Shown here: positions 48,965-58,860 of the stretch, in pieces
How positions within the stretch are numbered: the stretch's first letter is position 1
How the letters are laid out: every line of letters starts with the position of its first letter
Assembly (NCBI RefSeq): GCF_030253575.1
Contig: NC_080559.1
Span: 34,405,501-34,469,500, forward strand
DNA length: 64,000 nucleotides
Direction of reading: 5' to 3'
Source: Rhododendron vialii
Taxonomy: Eukaryota > Streptophyta > Magnoliopsida > Ericales > Ericaceae
Notes under the pieces: generated by a model
The model's input: only the letters and a program-made list of their open reading frames with translations
What the model was told of the DNA's origin: nothing
Database searches by the model: none
Made by a program: the position numbers and the translations under genes

Positions 48965-49125
48965 GATACTGTCCATGAAAGAAAACTAACGATCTAGATT
49001 CACGGCGCTGTCCATGATTCGTTCGTTTCTTTTCATGGACACTTTCATGATCTGAGTGTCATGTATCCTAACATTTTTGTTTGGTTTATCAAACACGCAA
49101 TTTACATTAAGAGTGAGAAAGTTAC

Positions 49126-49232
49126 CTGTAGCCAAAAAGAGATCCACCGCGCGGTAGCGGCAACAACACAGGCAATCAACAAGAAAGGGGTGACTCTACC
49201 TTGGTAGTACTGTTCAGCTCTCTCTCTCCTTG
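49126..49232 (-). pseudogene. relic of an STP first exon
   Basis: On the minus strand the text reads KE, then after a shift AEQYYQGRVTPFLLIACVVAAT, then after another shift GGSLFGY, directly followed by ag|gtaac. This matches the first exon of the neighbouring STP genes ([19 protein letters not shown] … [13 protein letters not shown]) with at least two frameshifts and loss of about 14 bases before the donor. The residues are closer to another STP type than to copies A and B (RVTPFLLIACVVAA). No exons 2-4 were found downstream. It lies about 1.9 kb upstream of STP-B. Confidence 0.75.
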
Positions 49233-50434
49233 GCCCTCACACAATCTCTCTCTCTCTCTCTCTCTCTAACTCTCTCTCTCTAAAGGCCTTTGTTCGCCCG
49301 GGAGTATATGCATGTATGTATACGTGTTCAATTCAGAATTTCAATCTGCAGGTTTTGCATAATAAGATTGGCAAGATTACATTAACCAGAGAAAAAATTG
49401 CCAAGAATAAAGTTTCATCCTTTTTCCGCGAGTCAATCGATCATACCCATAATCTTGAAGTAGCTAATTATTCAATGATCTTGAGATTGATATCACCAAG
49501 TGAAGCCCGATGCACTCTCACTGTGCGTTCATGCGGTGTCCATACACTCAATTCTGAACCCCATATAAATCCATGGTGGTGAAAATAATTTAAACACACC
49601 GCGGCGTTATACCTTAGAAACATCTAATAATTAATTTTAAGTAATCTTTGCGTGCCTAGAGTAAGAAAGCAGCCGTGGCGAGCTCCTCCGTCGAGACTTG
49701 GAAAGACCATTATGCCCTTATATACTTATTTAATTCGAGAGGCCGGTGTGTGAAGCCTGCATCGACTAGTTTTTAAGTTTTTTTTTTATTTATTAAAAAG
49801 ACCATTATGTTTTTTTCCTATTGATTGTTCTCTTTGCTATTTAAAAAGAATTTTTTAAAAAATTCTCCCTAGATTTTTTTTATTTTCAACATTTCTCTCT
49901 CTATCTCTCTCCACTTATTTTCCCTACTATTTTTCAAAAAACTTTTTAAAACACAAACCAAACACAGCAACGTAATTTTGGATTTTATCATCCGGTTAGC
50001 ATAACAATAGCGGGATCCACCACATTGAATTAGCATTTAGTAAATATTTAAGCTTCGTAAGAACCACAATATTAAACTTGAGATGCAATCTTATATTTAG
50101 TATTATAATATTAGAGCACGTAGTTTTATTTTATGGCTAACATAAAGTAACCGATGAATGACACGGTCAATATTTATAAGAGATTGAAGACAGTAAAAAT
50201 ATATAAGTATATATTGCATTGTTTGTGTGCCAACGTTAAAATAATATAGAAGGTAGATGCAAAAATCACCTAAAAGTTCTTGAGACCGTCGACGTGGGCT
50301 ATGCGAGACATTAATTTTAAATTTCTCTTTCAAAAATACCATTATGCCGTTTCTCTCTCATCTCTCAGCGTCGATTTATTCTTAATCTTATTTTACGTAA
50401 GCATACCAATAACAGAATCCATCGTATTTAGTTA
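49233..50434. other. gene-free DNA before the nested LTR block
   Basis: (CT)n at about 49242-49285, otherwise AT-rich with no ORF of recognisable family. Nothing else supported. Confidence 0.5.
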
Positions 50435-52530
50435 TGTAACCCCCCGAATTTTGGGTACATTAAAGAAGGCAATTTCATTGAAAATCTAAATAGAGTCTGG
50501 CTCAATATTACAATATAATTCTCTCAAGAGTACTTTATTAAACAAAAGGAGGGTAGATTAGGGTTTCTATCTACTGCTCCGCCTCTTCTTCCATTCTGGC
50601 AAGCTCTTCGGCTCCAAACGCTTCCAAGGTGTAAAGTTTACCATGTTCATCTATGAGGTCTAACACATTATACCGGCGTCGCCACCAATATAATATGTCA
50701 AGGTCACCAAAGGTAACACCGTGAGCTTACAAAGCTCAATAGAATAAACCCTACCTACTAACTCATAACTTACAAACAGTAAATCATATACGATAAATAG
50801 TAACAATCACACGTCCACATTCACTATTCAAGTAGCGTTGGTGTCCATGTTTTTCTGTATTTCTCCTACGCGACTCATCGTAGACCGTGTCTCCATTTTC
50901 ACTTTTCATAACCAAATCAACATTTTCAAAATCCGTTTTTAACACACCCAACTTCGGTTCCGCCGTTCCGATCTCCCAAGTATCCTCACAATGGTTCTGC
51001 CGCACCGGATTCCTATTGGCACACTTAGCATTGGTTCCTCTCCGCGGATAACCAAGCCACACACCCAACCTTGGTTCCGCCGTTCCGGGTTCCCGAGTAT
51101 CCTCACAATGGTTCCGCCGCACCGGGTTCCCATTGACACACAAAACACACACCACACAATGGGCTACCATGTCCGACCACATTGCGGTTTCCAAAATATT
51201 TTACCCTTTCAAAACACACCTTTTCGTTAACCACACCCTAGGTGTCATGTTTCTAACTTTTTCGATTTTCGTGTCACGTTTTCATGCATAGACTCCGTGG
51301 TAGGACTTTTCACAAAAAAATAAGCATAAATCATTCATTGAAACTACACTAGCAAGATCATTCAACTCAATATTACTAAGCATGCTCGAAAAGATCAAAA
51401 TATGAATACTTTAAATCAAGCGTTAAAATCTTATCTTTTGAAAATCGTTCTATCTTACTTTTTGAGAAATTCTAAACAACATATGTTTATTCGGAGTTAC
51501 CAATCGATTGTTCTAACGTGCTTATAACTCCATTAGTGAAAATAAGTTCGCCAACTATCATGCATTTCAAACGATATAAACGAAAGATAACCTTATCTAT
51601 TCTAGAGAAAACGATCAAGAAAGTTGTACTTTGAACTTACGGACATTCTACTTTTCAATATATGATTGTATACTATACGTAGAGTTAGTAGACTAGGGAT
51701 TCTACCTTGATCCGAAACTAGTCGGGGCCGAATAAGCTAGTTGGAAATTTTCTACGGGTGGTGAAACTCGCAAATCTGGAACAAACTTTGGATGGCAGTA
51801 ACTTGGTCAATATTTGGCCGAATATGATCGTTCTTGGGTCGAAATTGAAGCTCTCGAAGTGCTCTACAACTTTCGTGAAGGAAGTTGATCCTAGAAACTA
51901 CTTTAGGTAGGAGAAAAATGGTAATAAAAGAAGAGACAGTGTGCTGTCAGAAAATAGAAATCCGAGATTTTTACTGAATTTCAAATGCCAATATCTTTGT
52001 CATTTATTCACCGATTGGGATGGTTCTTGGGTTTAACTTGAAGGCTTCGAAGTGCTCTACAACTTTCCTGAAGGGAGTTGGTTCTAAAAACTACCTTAAG
52101 CAGGAGAAAAATGGAGATTTGTGAAGGGCAGTAGGCTATCTTGAAATGGAAATGGCAAATGAGTGAAGGTGTGAGTTGAATAGAAGTGAGCTTGCTATTT
52201 ATAGGCACAAGTCTTGGCTCCCTCCCCCTCCATATGGCCGGCCCTCTCTCTCTCCTTTTTTCCCCATGGATTTGTTCTATTGAGTGATCATTTCAAGCCT
52301 TTCAATCAAGTCATAGCCTTCCATGACTTGTCTATTTCCATACTAGGCCAAATCTAGGTTGATCATGAAGGGTTTTTGGCTTGTCAAGTCTAAAGTAAGG
52401 TTGCTTGTAAGAAAGAATAAAATCATTAGCTAACTTTGTACTTTGAAAGACTAGAAATGGGTTGGCATGGTCAAAAATAGGCTTAAGGCTATAAAGGTTG
52501 CTTGTGTAAGTAATCAAAACTCATGCACAC
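50435..52530 (-). mobile_element. older LTR in inverted orientation, left part (interrupted)
   Basis: Starts tgtaaccccccgaattttgg, the complement of the LTR end of the neighbouring element (…ccaaaattgggggcgttaca). It follows the LTR backwards: complement of the gtgttacctttggtgacc text at about 50705-50730, the GGAACC-type repeat cluster at 50940-51150, the gttgtagagcactt units at about 51855 and 52055, the TATA text (ctatttatagg) at about 52193. It stops at catgcacac where the 9-kb element begins; the remainder resumes at 61580. More diverged than the two LTRs of the inserted element, therefore older. No internal region of its own is seen, so it may be a solo LTR. Confidence 0.85.
52526..52530 (+). 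other. target site duplication, left copy
   Basis: cacac immediately before the 5' LTR; the same five bases follow the 3' LTR at 61575-61579. It lies inside the older inverted LTR, proving insertion into it. Confidence 0.85.
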
Positions 52531-53558
52531 TGTAACGACCCTGATTTTTGGTAAATAAAAATTTCGTTAAATATTTAAATTTGCTACTAAAAATTTCCTT
52601 TTAATTTTTATAATCCGTCATAATTAGATTTGAGACTTATAAAATTATATCTTTCACGCCGAGCAATCTAGTCATTTTCTAAAAACAAGTATGCTTATAA
52701 AAGCACTTGTATATTTTCCCAAGAGTTAGATAAAATCTTTAAATTATATTTCTTAACTAGAAATCCTACTTGACAAGTAGAGTTAGTTTCCAACCGATTA
52801 GTTGGAGGAACCGGACCACCGATTCACCTAGTTACATTACCCTAACCCTAATTGGACCTTTTAGACCATCTTTGAGCCTTATGAACCCCTCCAAACCCTA
52901 TAGGACCATTAGACCATAGGAGTAATCATTTTTACTCCCATGACAAGTCATTTCAAACCCTAATTATGACCAATATTCCTTTACCCCTTGGACCATAATT
53001 GTTAAGGGAATTTTTATCCCTTGGTTAATAGACCTTTGACTTGCCAATATGCATGACAAGACAAGTCATACATGGAATCTCATCATTTTGCTTCCTTTTG
53101 GAAGCAAGGCTAGCTTTGCCATGCATGCACACCTATGTTCTAGACTTAAACCTAATAATTTTAGACTTACTTTCCTATACATATGTACCTAGGAGGGAGA
53201 GAGAGGCCGAGAGTGAGAGAGTGGGGTGGAGTGTGTGCATGAATTTTGGTTACTTACACAAACAACATTTATAACCTTAAGCCTATTTTTGACCACTTGC
53301 CAACCCATTTCTAGTCTTTCAAAGTACACAGTTAGCCAATGATTTTATTCTTTCTTACAAGCAACCTTCCCATAGACTTGACAAGTCAAAAACCCTTCAT
53401 GATGGCCTAAGATTTGGCCTAAATTGGAAAAGACAAGTCATGGAAAGCTATGACTTGATTGAAAGGCTTGAAATGACCACTCAATGGAGCAAATCCATGA
53501 GAGAAAGGAGAGAGGGGACGGCCGGCCATAGAGGAGGGAGGAGGAGCTCAAGTGTTGG

Positions 53559-53568
53559 CTATAAATAG
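53559..53568 (+). promoter_or_regulatory. TATA box of the 5' LTR
   Basis: ggctataaatagcacc, conserved at the same place in the 3' LTR (about 59879) and in the older inverted LTR (about 52193). Marks the probable U3/R border. Confidence 0.6.
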
Positions 53569-54469
53569 CACCTCATGCCTTCCATTCAACTCACACCTTC
53601 ACTCATTTGCCATTTTTATTTTCCAGACAGCTTACTGCCCTTCACAAATCTCCATTTTTCTCCTGCTTAATGTAGTTTTTAGAACCAACTCCCTTCGGGA
53701 AAGTTGTAGAGCACTTCGAAACCTTCAAGTTAGACCCAAGAACCATCCCAATCGGTGAAGAAATGACAAAGATATTGGCATCCGAAATTCAGTAAAAATC
53801 TCGAATTTCTATTTCCAGACAGCATATTGTCTCCTCCTTTATCACCATTTTTCTCCTACCTAAAGTAGTTTCTAAGATCAACTTCCTTCACAAAAGTTGT
53901 AGAGCACTTCGAGAGCTTCAATTTCGACCCAAGAACAATCATATTCGGTCAAATAGTGACTGAGTTACTGTCATCCAAAGTTTGGTCCAGATTTGCAAGT
54001 TTCACCACCCGTAGAATTTTTCAACTAGCTTATTCGGCCCCGACTAGTTTCGGATCAAGGTAGATTATTCTTGCCTAACTCTAAGTTTATCCTTACTCAC
54101 TTACTTACTTATTCCAAGTAAAACATATGTTATTTGATCTTTAAGAAAGAACGGTTTTCGAAAGTTAAAACGTTACCATGTGAATCAAAGTATTCGTATT
54201 TTGATATTCCAAGGAGTATGAGCTCGCATACATGAATCGAATGTGTTACTTGTGGTATATTATAGAATTGGATGATCTTGTTAGAATGTTTCATGCTTAC
54301 TTTTGTCCTACCGCGGAGTCTTTGCATGTAAACGAGACACGAGAACCGAGAAAGTAGAAACATGACACCTAGAGTATGATTAATGAAAGGAAATATTTTC
54401 CGAGGAAGGAAATATTTTTGAAACTACATTATGATCGGTTTTGGTGGCATAATGTGAGTTGGGTGTGTG

Positions 54470-54725
54470 TGTTCCAATGGAAATCCGAGAAAAGCGGAAC
54501 CATTGTGAGGTTGTGTGTGTTCCAATGGAGATCCGGAATAGCGGAACCATTGTGAGGTTGTGTGCGTTCCCATGGGAACCGGAACCGGCGGAACCATGGT
54601 GAGGTATGGCTTGGTTATCCGCGAAGAGGAGCCAATGCAAGATTTTGTGTGCCAATGGGAACCCGGTGCGGCGGAACCATTGTGAGGATACTCGGGAACC
54701 CGGAACGGCGGAACCGAGGTTGGGT
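54470..54725 (+). repeat. degenerate 45-60 bp tandem repeats inside the LTR
   Basis: Five or so units built on gttccaatggaaatccg, gcggaaccattgtgagg. Each pairs an aatggxxxcc word with the near-complement ggaaccatt, so every unit can fold into a small hairpin. The same cluster is in the 3' LTR (60792-61045) and inverted at 50940-51150. Confidence 0.8.
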
Positions 54726-55255
54726 GTGTTAAACAAATGGTTTTTGAAAGATTGATTTGTAAATGAAAATGTTGACACGGTCTACGAAGAGTCGCGTAGG
54801 AGAAACACGAAAATCTTGGACACCAACGATAGATGATTAATGAATATGGATGTGTCATTGTTAGCTGTATATACATGTATCATGTGGAAATTGATGATTG
54901 TATAACCTGTTGTTTGTAAGTTATGGGTTAGCGGGTATGGGTTTGTTCTGCTGAGCTTTTGTAGCTCACGGTGTTACCTTTGGTGACCCTGACATATTAT
55001 ATCGGTGGCGACGCTGGTATAATGTGTCAGACTTTGTAGATGATCAAAGTGAGCAGTACACCTTGAAGGCCTTTGGAGCTGAAGAGCTGGCTCAGATGGA
55101 GGAGCAGGCGGAGCTGTAGTTAGAAACTTAGTCCCCTTCCCTTGTGTAATAAAAGTACTCTCATGAGAGTTATGTTGTAATAATGAGCCAGACTCACCTT
55201 GTTTTTGTAATAAAATGTTTTCTTTAACGTACCCAAAATTGGGGGCGTTACAACT

Positions 55256-55273
55256 TGGTATCAGAGCTTTAGG
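55256..55273 (+). other. primer binding site (initiator tRNA-Met type)
   Basis: tggtatcagagctttagg begins three bases after the 5' LTR end. TGGTATCAGAGC is the standard complement of the 3' end of plant initiator tRNA-Met used by Gypsy and Copia elements. Confidence 0.9.
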
Positions 55274-55838
55274 TTCAAAACCTCAGCCATGGGTAGAATG
55301 GGTAGAACCATGAGATAGTTTGACCGTTGCCCAAACAAGAATTGAGTTTAAGTTTACCGTCCCAAATTGGTTGGAATTCTGTCAAAACAATCTTCGGATT
55401 GAAGCAAGGCGCAGAAATTGGCAGTACCGCCGAGCTGGGAATTCCCGAACAATTGGATGATGACTTAAATCAAGAATCGAATGTGGAACTTAGAAACTCG
55501 AAAACATTTTGGTGTTAGTAAACCTTTGCGGCCCGTTCTTGGATGAATATTTTCCCCCGCCTCTTAAGGGACGAGAGCGGAACCTAGCACCGAGTGCCGA
55601 GTCCCCACTAGGCGCGGCAAACCGCACCCTCCTAACCTTCAAATTTCAAAAATTTCAATCTCCAAAATTCAAATTTCAAACTTCAAATTTAAATTTCCAA
55701 ATCTTTTTCCTCCTCCACCCACCTTTTCGGCCCCTATATATACCCCACCACCACTTTCATTTCATCATCTCCCTCACCATCTTTACTCCTCTAAATCTCC
55801 ATCCTATCCTATCGAACCGAACTGAACCGAGCCGAGCC

Positions 55839-56180
55839 ATGGCAACCCGGCGACGAGGATTTCCGGAAGACGCCATATTCCGAGAAATCGAGCGAGCCGA
55901 AATAACCATAACAATCCAAACCCTATGGTTGCAACTCTTCACCCTCGTCCTATTTTGTGCGGTAGTCACAATAAGCATGCCACGGTGGTTCGCCGTGAAT
56001 AACCGTCTCAACACCTTTCTGGTACTGGACTCTCGTTGTGGCCGTCGCACTCGCCGCAGTCATAAAAGAGTACGAACGTCGGTTGCGCCAAGCTTACAAC
56101 GAAAGATGGTAGAGAATCTTGAGGATGGGCGAGACCCGAAACCAACGATGCCAATTAGGCATATCTTGGGCCGATTGTAA
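55839..56180 (+). CDS. 113-residue ORF inside the retrotransposon, function unknown
   Basis: Starts MATRRRGFPEDAIFREIERA and runs to a stop at 56178-56180; the same frame is open upstream to 55509 but this ATG has a leader with a TATA-like ctatatatacc at about 55734 and a CT-rich stretch before it. Residues 28-50 (LWLQLFTLVLFCAVVTISM) form one likely membrane segment, followed by a basic tail (CGRRTRRSHKRVRTS). No known gag, env or host family was recognised. The start MATRRRGF resembles the second short start MNTRRGFGY at 56430, which may be a gag relic. It could be a spurious ORF, an element-specific accessory ORF or a captured host fragment. Confidence 0.35.
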   Translation: MATRRRGFPEDAIFREIERAEITITIQTLWLQLFTLVLFCAVVTISMPRWFAVNNRLNTFLVLDSRCGRRTRRSHKRVRTSVAPSLQRKMVENLEDGRDPKPTMPIRHILGRL

Positions 56181-58845
56181 TCCTTCGGATGTAGGATGTC
56201 GAAGATTAGGATCGTGTTTCAAATTGTATTAGGAAATCTTGTCTACTTGCCTTAGAGTAGAACTCTATGTTTATGATTGTAATTTCCTTTTATTTATGAA
56301 AAACTTGCTTTATTTTAAAAAGTACGGTTGCATACTACGTGATAAAATTGCTTTTGACCTTTAGAAAGATACACCATTTGTTTTAATAGAAAAAAAAAAA
56401 AAAACCCTTTCGATTTTCCCTCGTAGATAATGAATACGCGCCGCGGATTTGGATACGATAACGGAGGACCCTTTAAAACGCAGAATAGGTCTAACTAAGC
56501 TATTGTAGCCATTCTTAGCACTAACCAACTCTAGGCCTAAGCGGCCGGAACCATAGCCGAATTCAATTGCATCCTATTCTATTGCTGCTTTGAAAATTTA
56601 TTCATGTTTCAAAATCTCGATGGTCTTTTCTCACCTCATCGCCCTTTCACTAGGAGTAAGAACCTTACGATTTCGAGTTACGCGCCGTTAGGAAACTAGA
56701 TTGTGAATAACTCCCTACTAACAAAAAAAAAAGAAGAAGAAAGGGCTACGAGAGCAAGTCAAGATGCCAACACCAACGGCGAGGCCGCCACACAAGCGAT
56801 GAGGGCAACGTCGATGCAAATGTTGAAAGTGCACCCCAACGCAACGTCTGAAGCCAGCAGGATCAACCATTATTCCCAAAGTTTCCATTCTAACCTCTAA
56901 CACCGTGAGATTCATTAGAATCGTAAGCCGACTAAGGGAGGCGTGAAACTGTTCGAGAGCTGCAGACGTTAACACCGGACGCAAACCAAGAACACTTCAA
57001 TCGAAGAGTTTGTTTAGATTAGGAATGCTCGAAGGAAACGACAATTTCTTCCGTAAGTTAAATTTTGGTAGGAAGCCTATACCAATCGGCTAGTTATATT
57101 CGTACTATTTCCTAACTACATTGCTTCTCTCAAATTTCTGTTTGAGATTGACATCCTTGTGAAGAAAACCCTCATTAATGAAATCATCCATTTTAACTCT
57201 TTACGACACTTATTGACAAGAGTGGCGTAATCTTGGGTATCTTTTGTGACCTAACCTTATTGGCTAGCGATTCAACTCAGTTGTACCTTCTATGGTGTTA
57301 CTGATCCTAATCGTTATCACTTGTTGGATAACCTTTCCTTATTCCTCGAATTTCTCATAACTCTTGATATTGACTCTTGAGTTTTGAACCTTGAGAATCA
57401 TAGCAACCATTATCTTCCGATACAACTTTTACTGACACTTTCAATAATGATCGGCAATGCCATAACTGAGATTTGTTGATTGGTCCATTCAATCATTGAT
57501 AATTGTTCCACCTCGTCCGTAATCAATAAATTCGGATCATCCCTTGATAATATTGAAATCATTTCGGAAAAACTCTCTGTACAACTCTTCCAAATTTGTT
57601 GAAACTAATCTCCTTGGGAGATGGGTACGCTTCCTTGAACTAACCAGGTATCATCGATTCCTTATCAAAAGCTTGCGCTACTTGAGGGCAGCTTAACTCA
57701 GTCATTCCCGTCCCAACATCTAGGATTATCTTAAATTTTTGTAATTTTGTTTTAAGATAGCCGTACCTCTGAAATTACTGCCAGGAGTCGATGCCGCCCA
57801 GGTTTATTTTCCTGTGACTGCATAGGTTCTTTCAGTGCCTTTGCTAAAATATCTGAGTTTGTAGAATATCGTAGGACTTGCTTGCTGATGTTCGATTTCC
57901 CCCTGAATGAGGATGGAGTACTTACGCTGTACGATAATGGAGTGATTCTGCCCAAGCGATCCATTGTTTCCTAGTTTAGAAATGGGTTTAATATCGTTAG
58001 GTGGGAAGCATGCTGATTTGATAGGGACGTGATAAGAAAATGCTTGTGGGATACGAGTCCGCATGATAATTTGGTAGAAGTTTTGCATTTGACGTTGGTA
58101 TCTACGATGGAAACTTCATCAAAGGCGTACTACGAGGCAAATTGTTCGACAACTGAAGCAACTTTAACCCGGTCTTGTTAAGCAAGTGATGAGGCTTAAT
58201 TCGATTAACAAAACATGCAGAAGATTGTGAGAGATGCCTGAAACGCTGTCGTCTTACTTCGAGATACTTCTAGGAACTGCCGGGGCCTTAGACAGTAGCT
58301 GTGGGATGCCAAAGCGTTTTGTGGGTTGCCAGAGTATTCGAACCTTGATTAGATCGCTGATTGGCTTAAAACATACCCATAGGGTCCTTCCTGATTTTGC
58401 AGGGGCATTTCTTTCATTCCTTGACATCACTCCTCCCCGTTCAGTCATAAGTTGAAATCCTAATTTTCGAGCCTGTTCAACACTGCAAGGGTACCTATAC
58501 CCATGTAGCGTATTCCATCCTCTTCCAATCGAGAATCTACCCTTTGCATGGGTAGGCTTTTCCTAAACTATTTATCACTGCATACTTGTAGAAAACTAGA
58601 AACTGAACCCATAGGATCGCTGGTGAACCTATTATTACTTCAGGAGGGGGAATAGCCGTCAACAAAATCCACGAAAGTTACGCGATGGAGATATCCTCAT
58701 GTGGCGAAGATGATCATTTCAACATCACGCTAGTAATTGAAGGTGACCTACTCCTATTTTAAGGGGGATAGACGATGATCCCAAGGCCAGTATGGCGACG
58801 AGATCTGATCCGTAGCCACGCATCAATTTCGAGGACGAAATTATT
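56181..58845 (+). other. interior of the retrotransposon without coding capacity
   Basis: No ORF above 100 residues on the + strand and no recognisable protease, RT, RNase H, integrase or chromodomain motif. A short open stretch at 56430 (MNTRRGFGYDNGGPFKTQN) may be the start of a former gag. Near the 3' end aatttcgaggacgaaatt encodes NFEDEI, the usual end of plant Ty3 polyproteins. A second ttttaagggggatag word at about 58757 duplicates the PPT. Confidence 0.7.
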
Positions 58846-58860
58846 TTAAGGGGGATAGTT
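58846..58860 (+). other. polypurine tract
   Basis: taagggggatagtt directly before the 3' LTR, the usual primer for plus-strand synthesis. An earlier copy of the same word lies at about 58757-58772. Confidence 0.85.

Larger units (their letters stand above)
52531..55252 (+). repeat. 5' LTR (2,722 bp)
   Basis: TG…CA ends. TATA box at about 53559-53567 (ctataaatag), so U3 is about 1.05 kb. Tandem blocks of about 185 bases with gttgtagagcacttcga at about 53630-54000. GGAACC-type repeat cluster at 54470-54725. Polyadenylation-type aataaaa words at about 55148 and 55209. The LTR is 8 bp longer than its partner: one 10-base segment (in cttccttttggaagcaagg, about 53095) is missing from the 3' LTR, which has 2 extra bases elsewhere. 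Confidence 0.93.

Noticed and set aside
54424..54876. Minus-strand ORFs of 132-150 codons across the LTR repeat array (also 60746-61198 and 50784-51194)
   Set aside because: Products of the tandem GGAACC-type repeats; they differ between copies only as the repeats do and resemble no protein.
57752..58455. Possible pol fragments in the retrotransposon interior
   Set aside because: Short frames on both strands without catalytic RT or integrase motifs; not called as coding.
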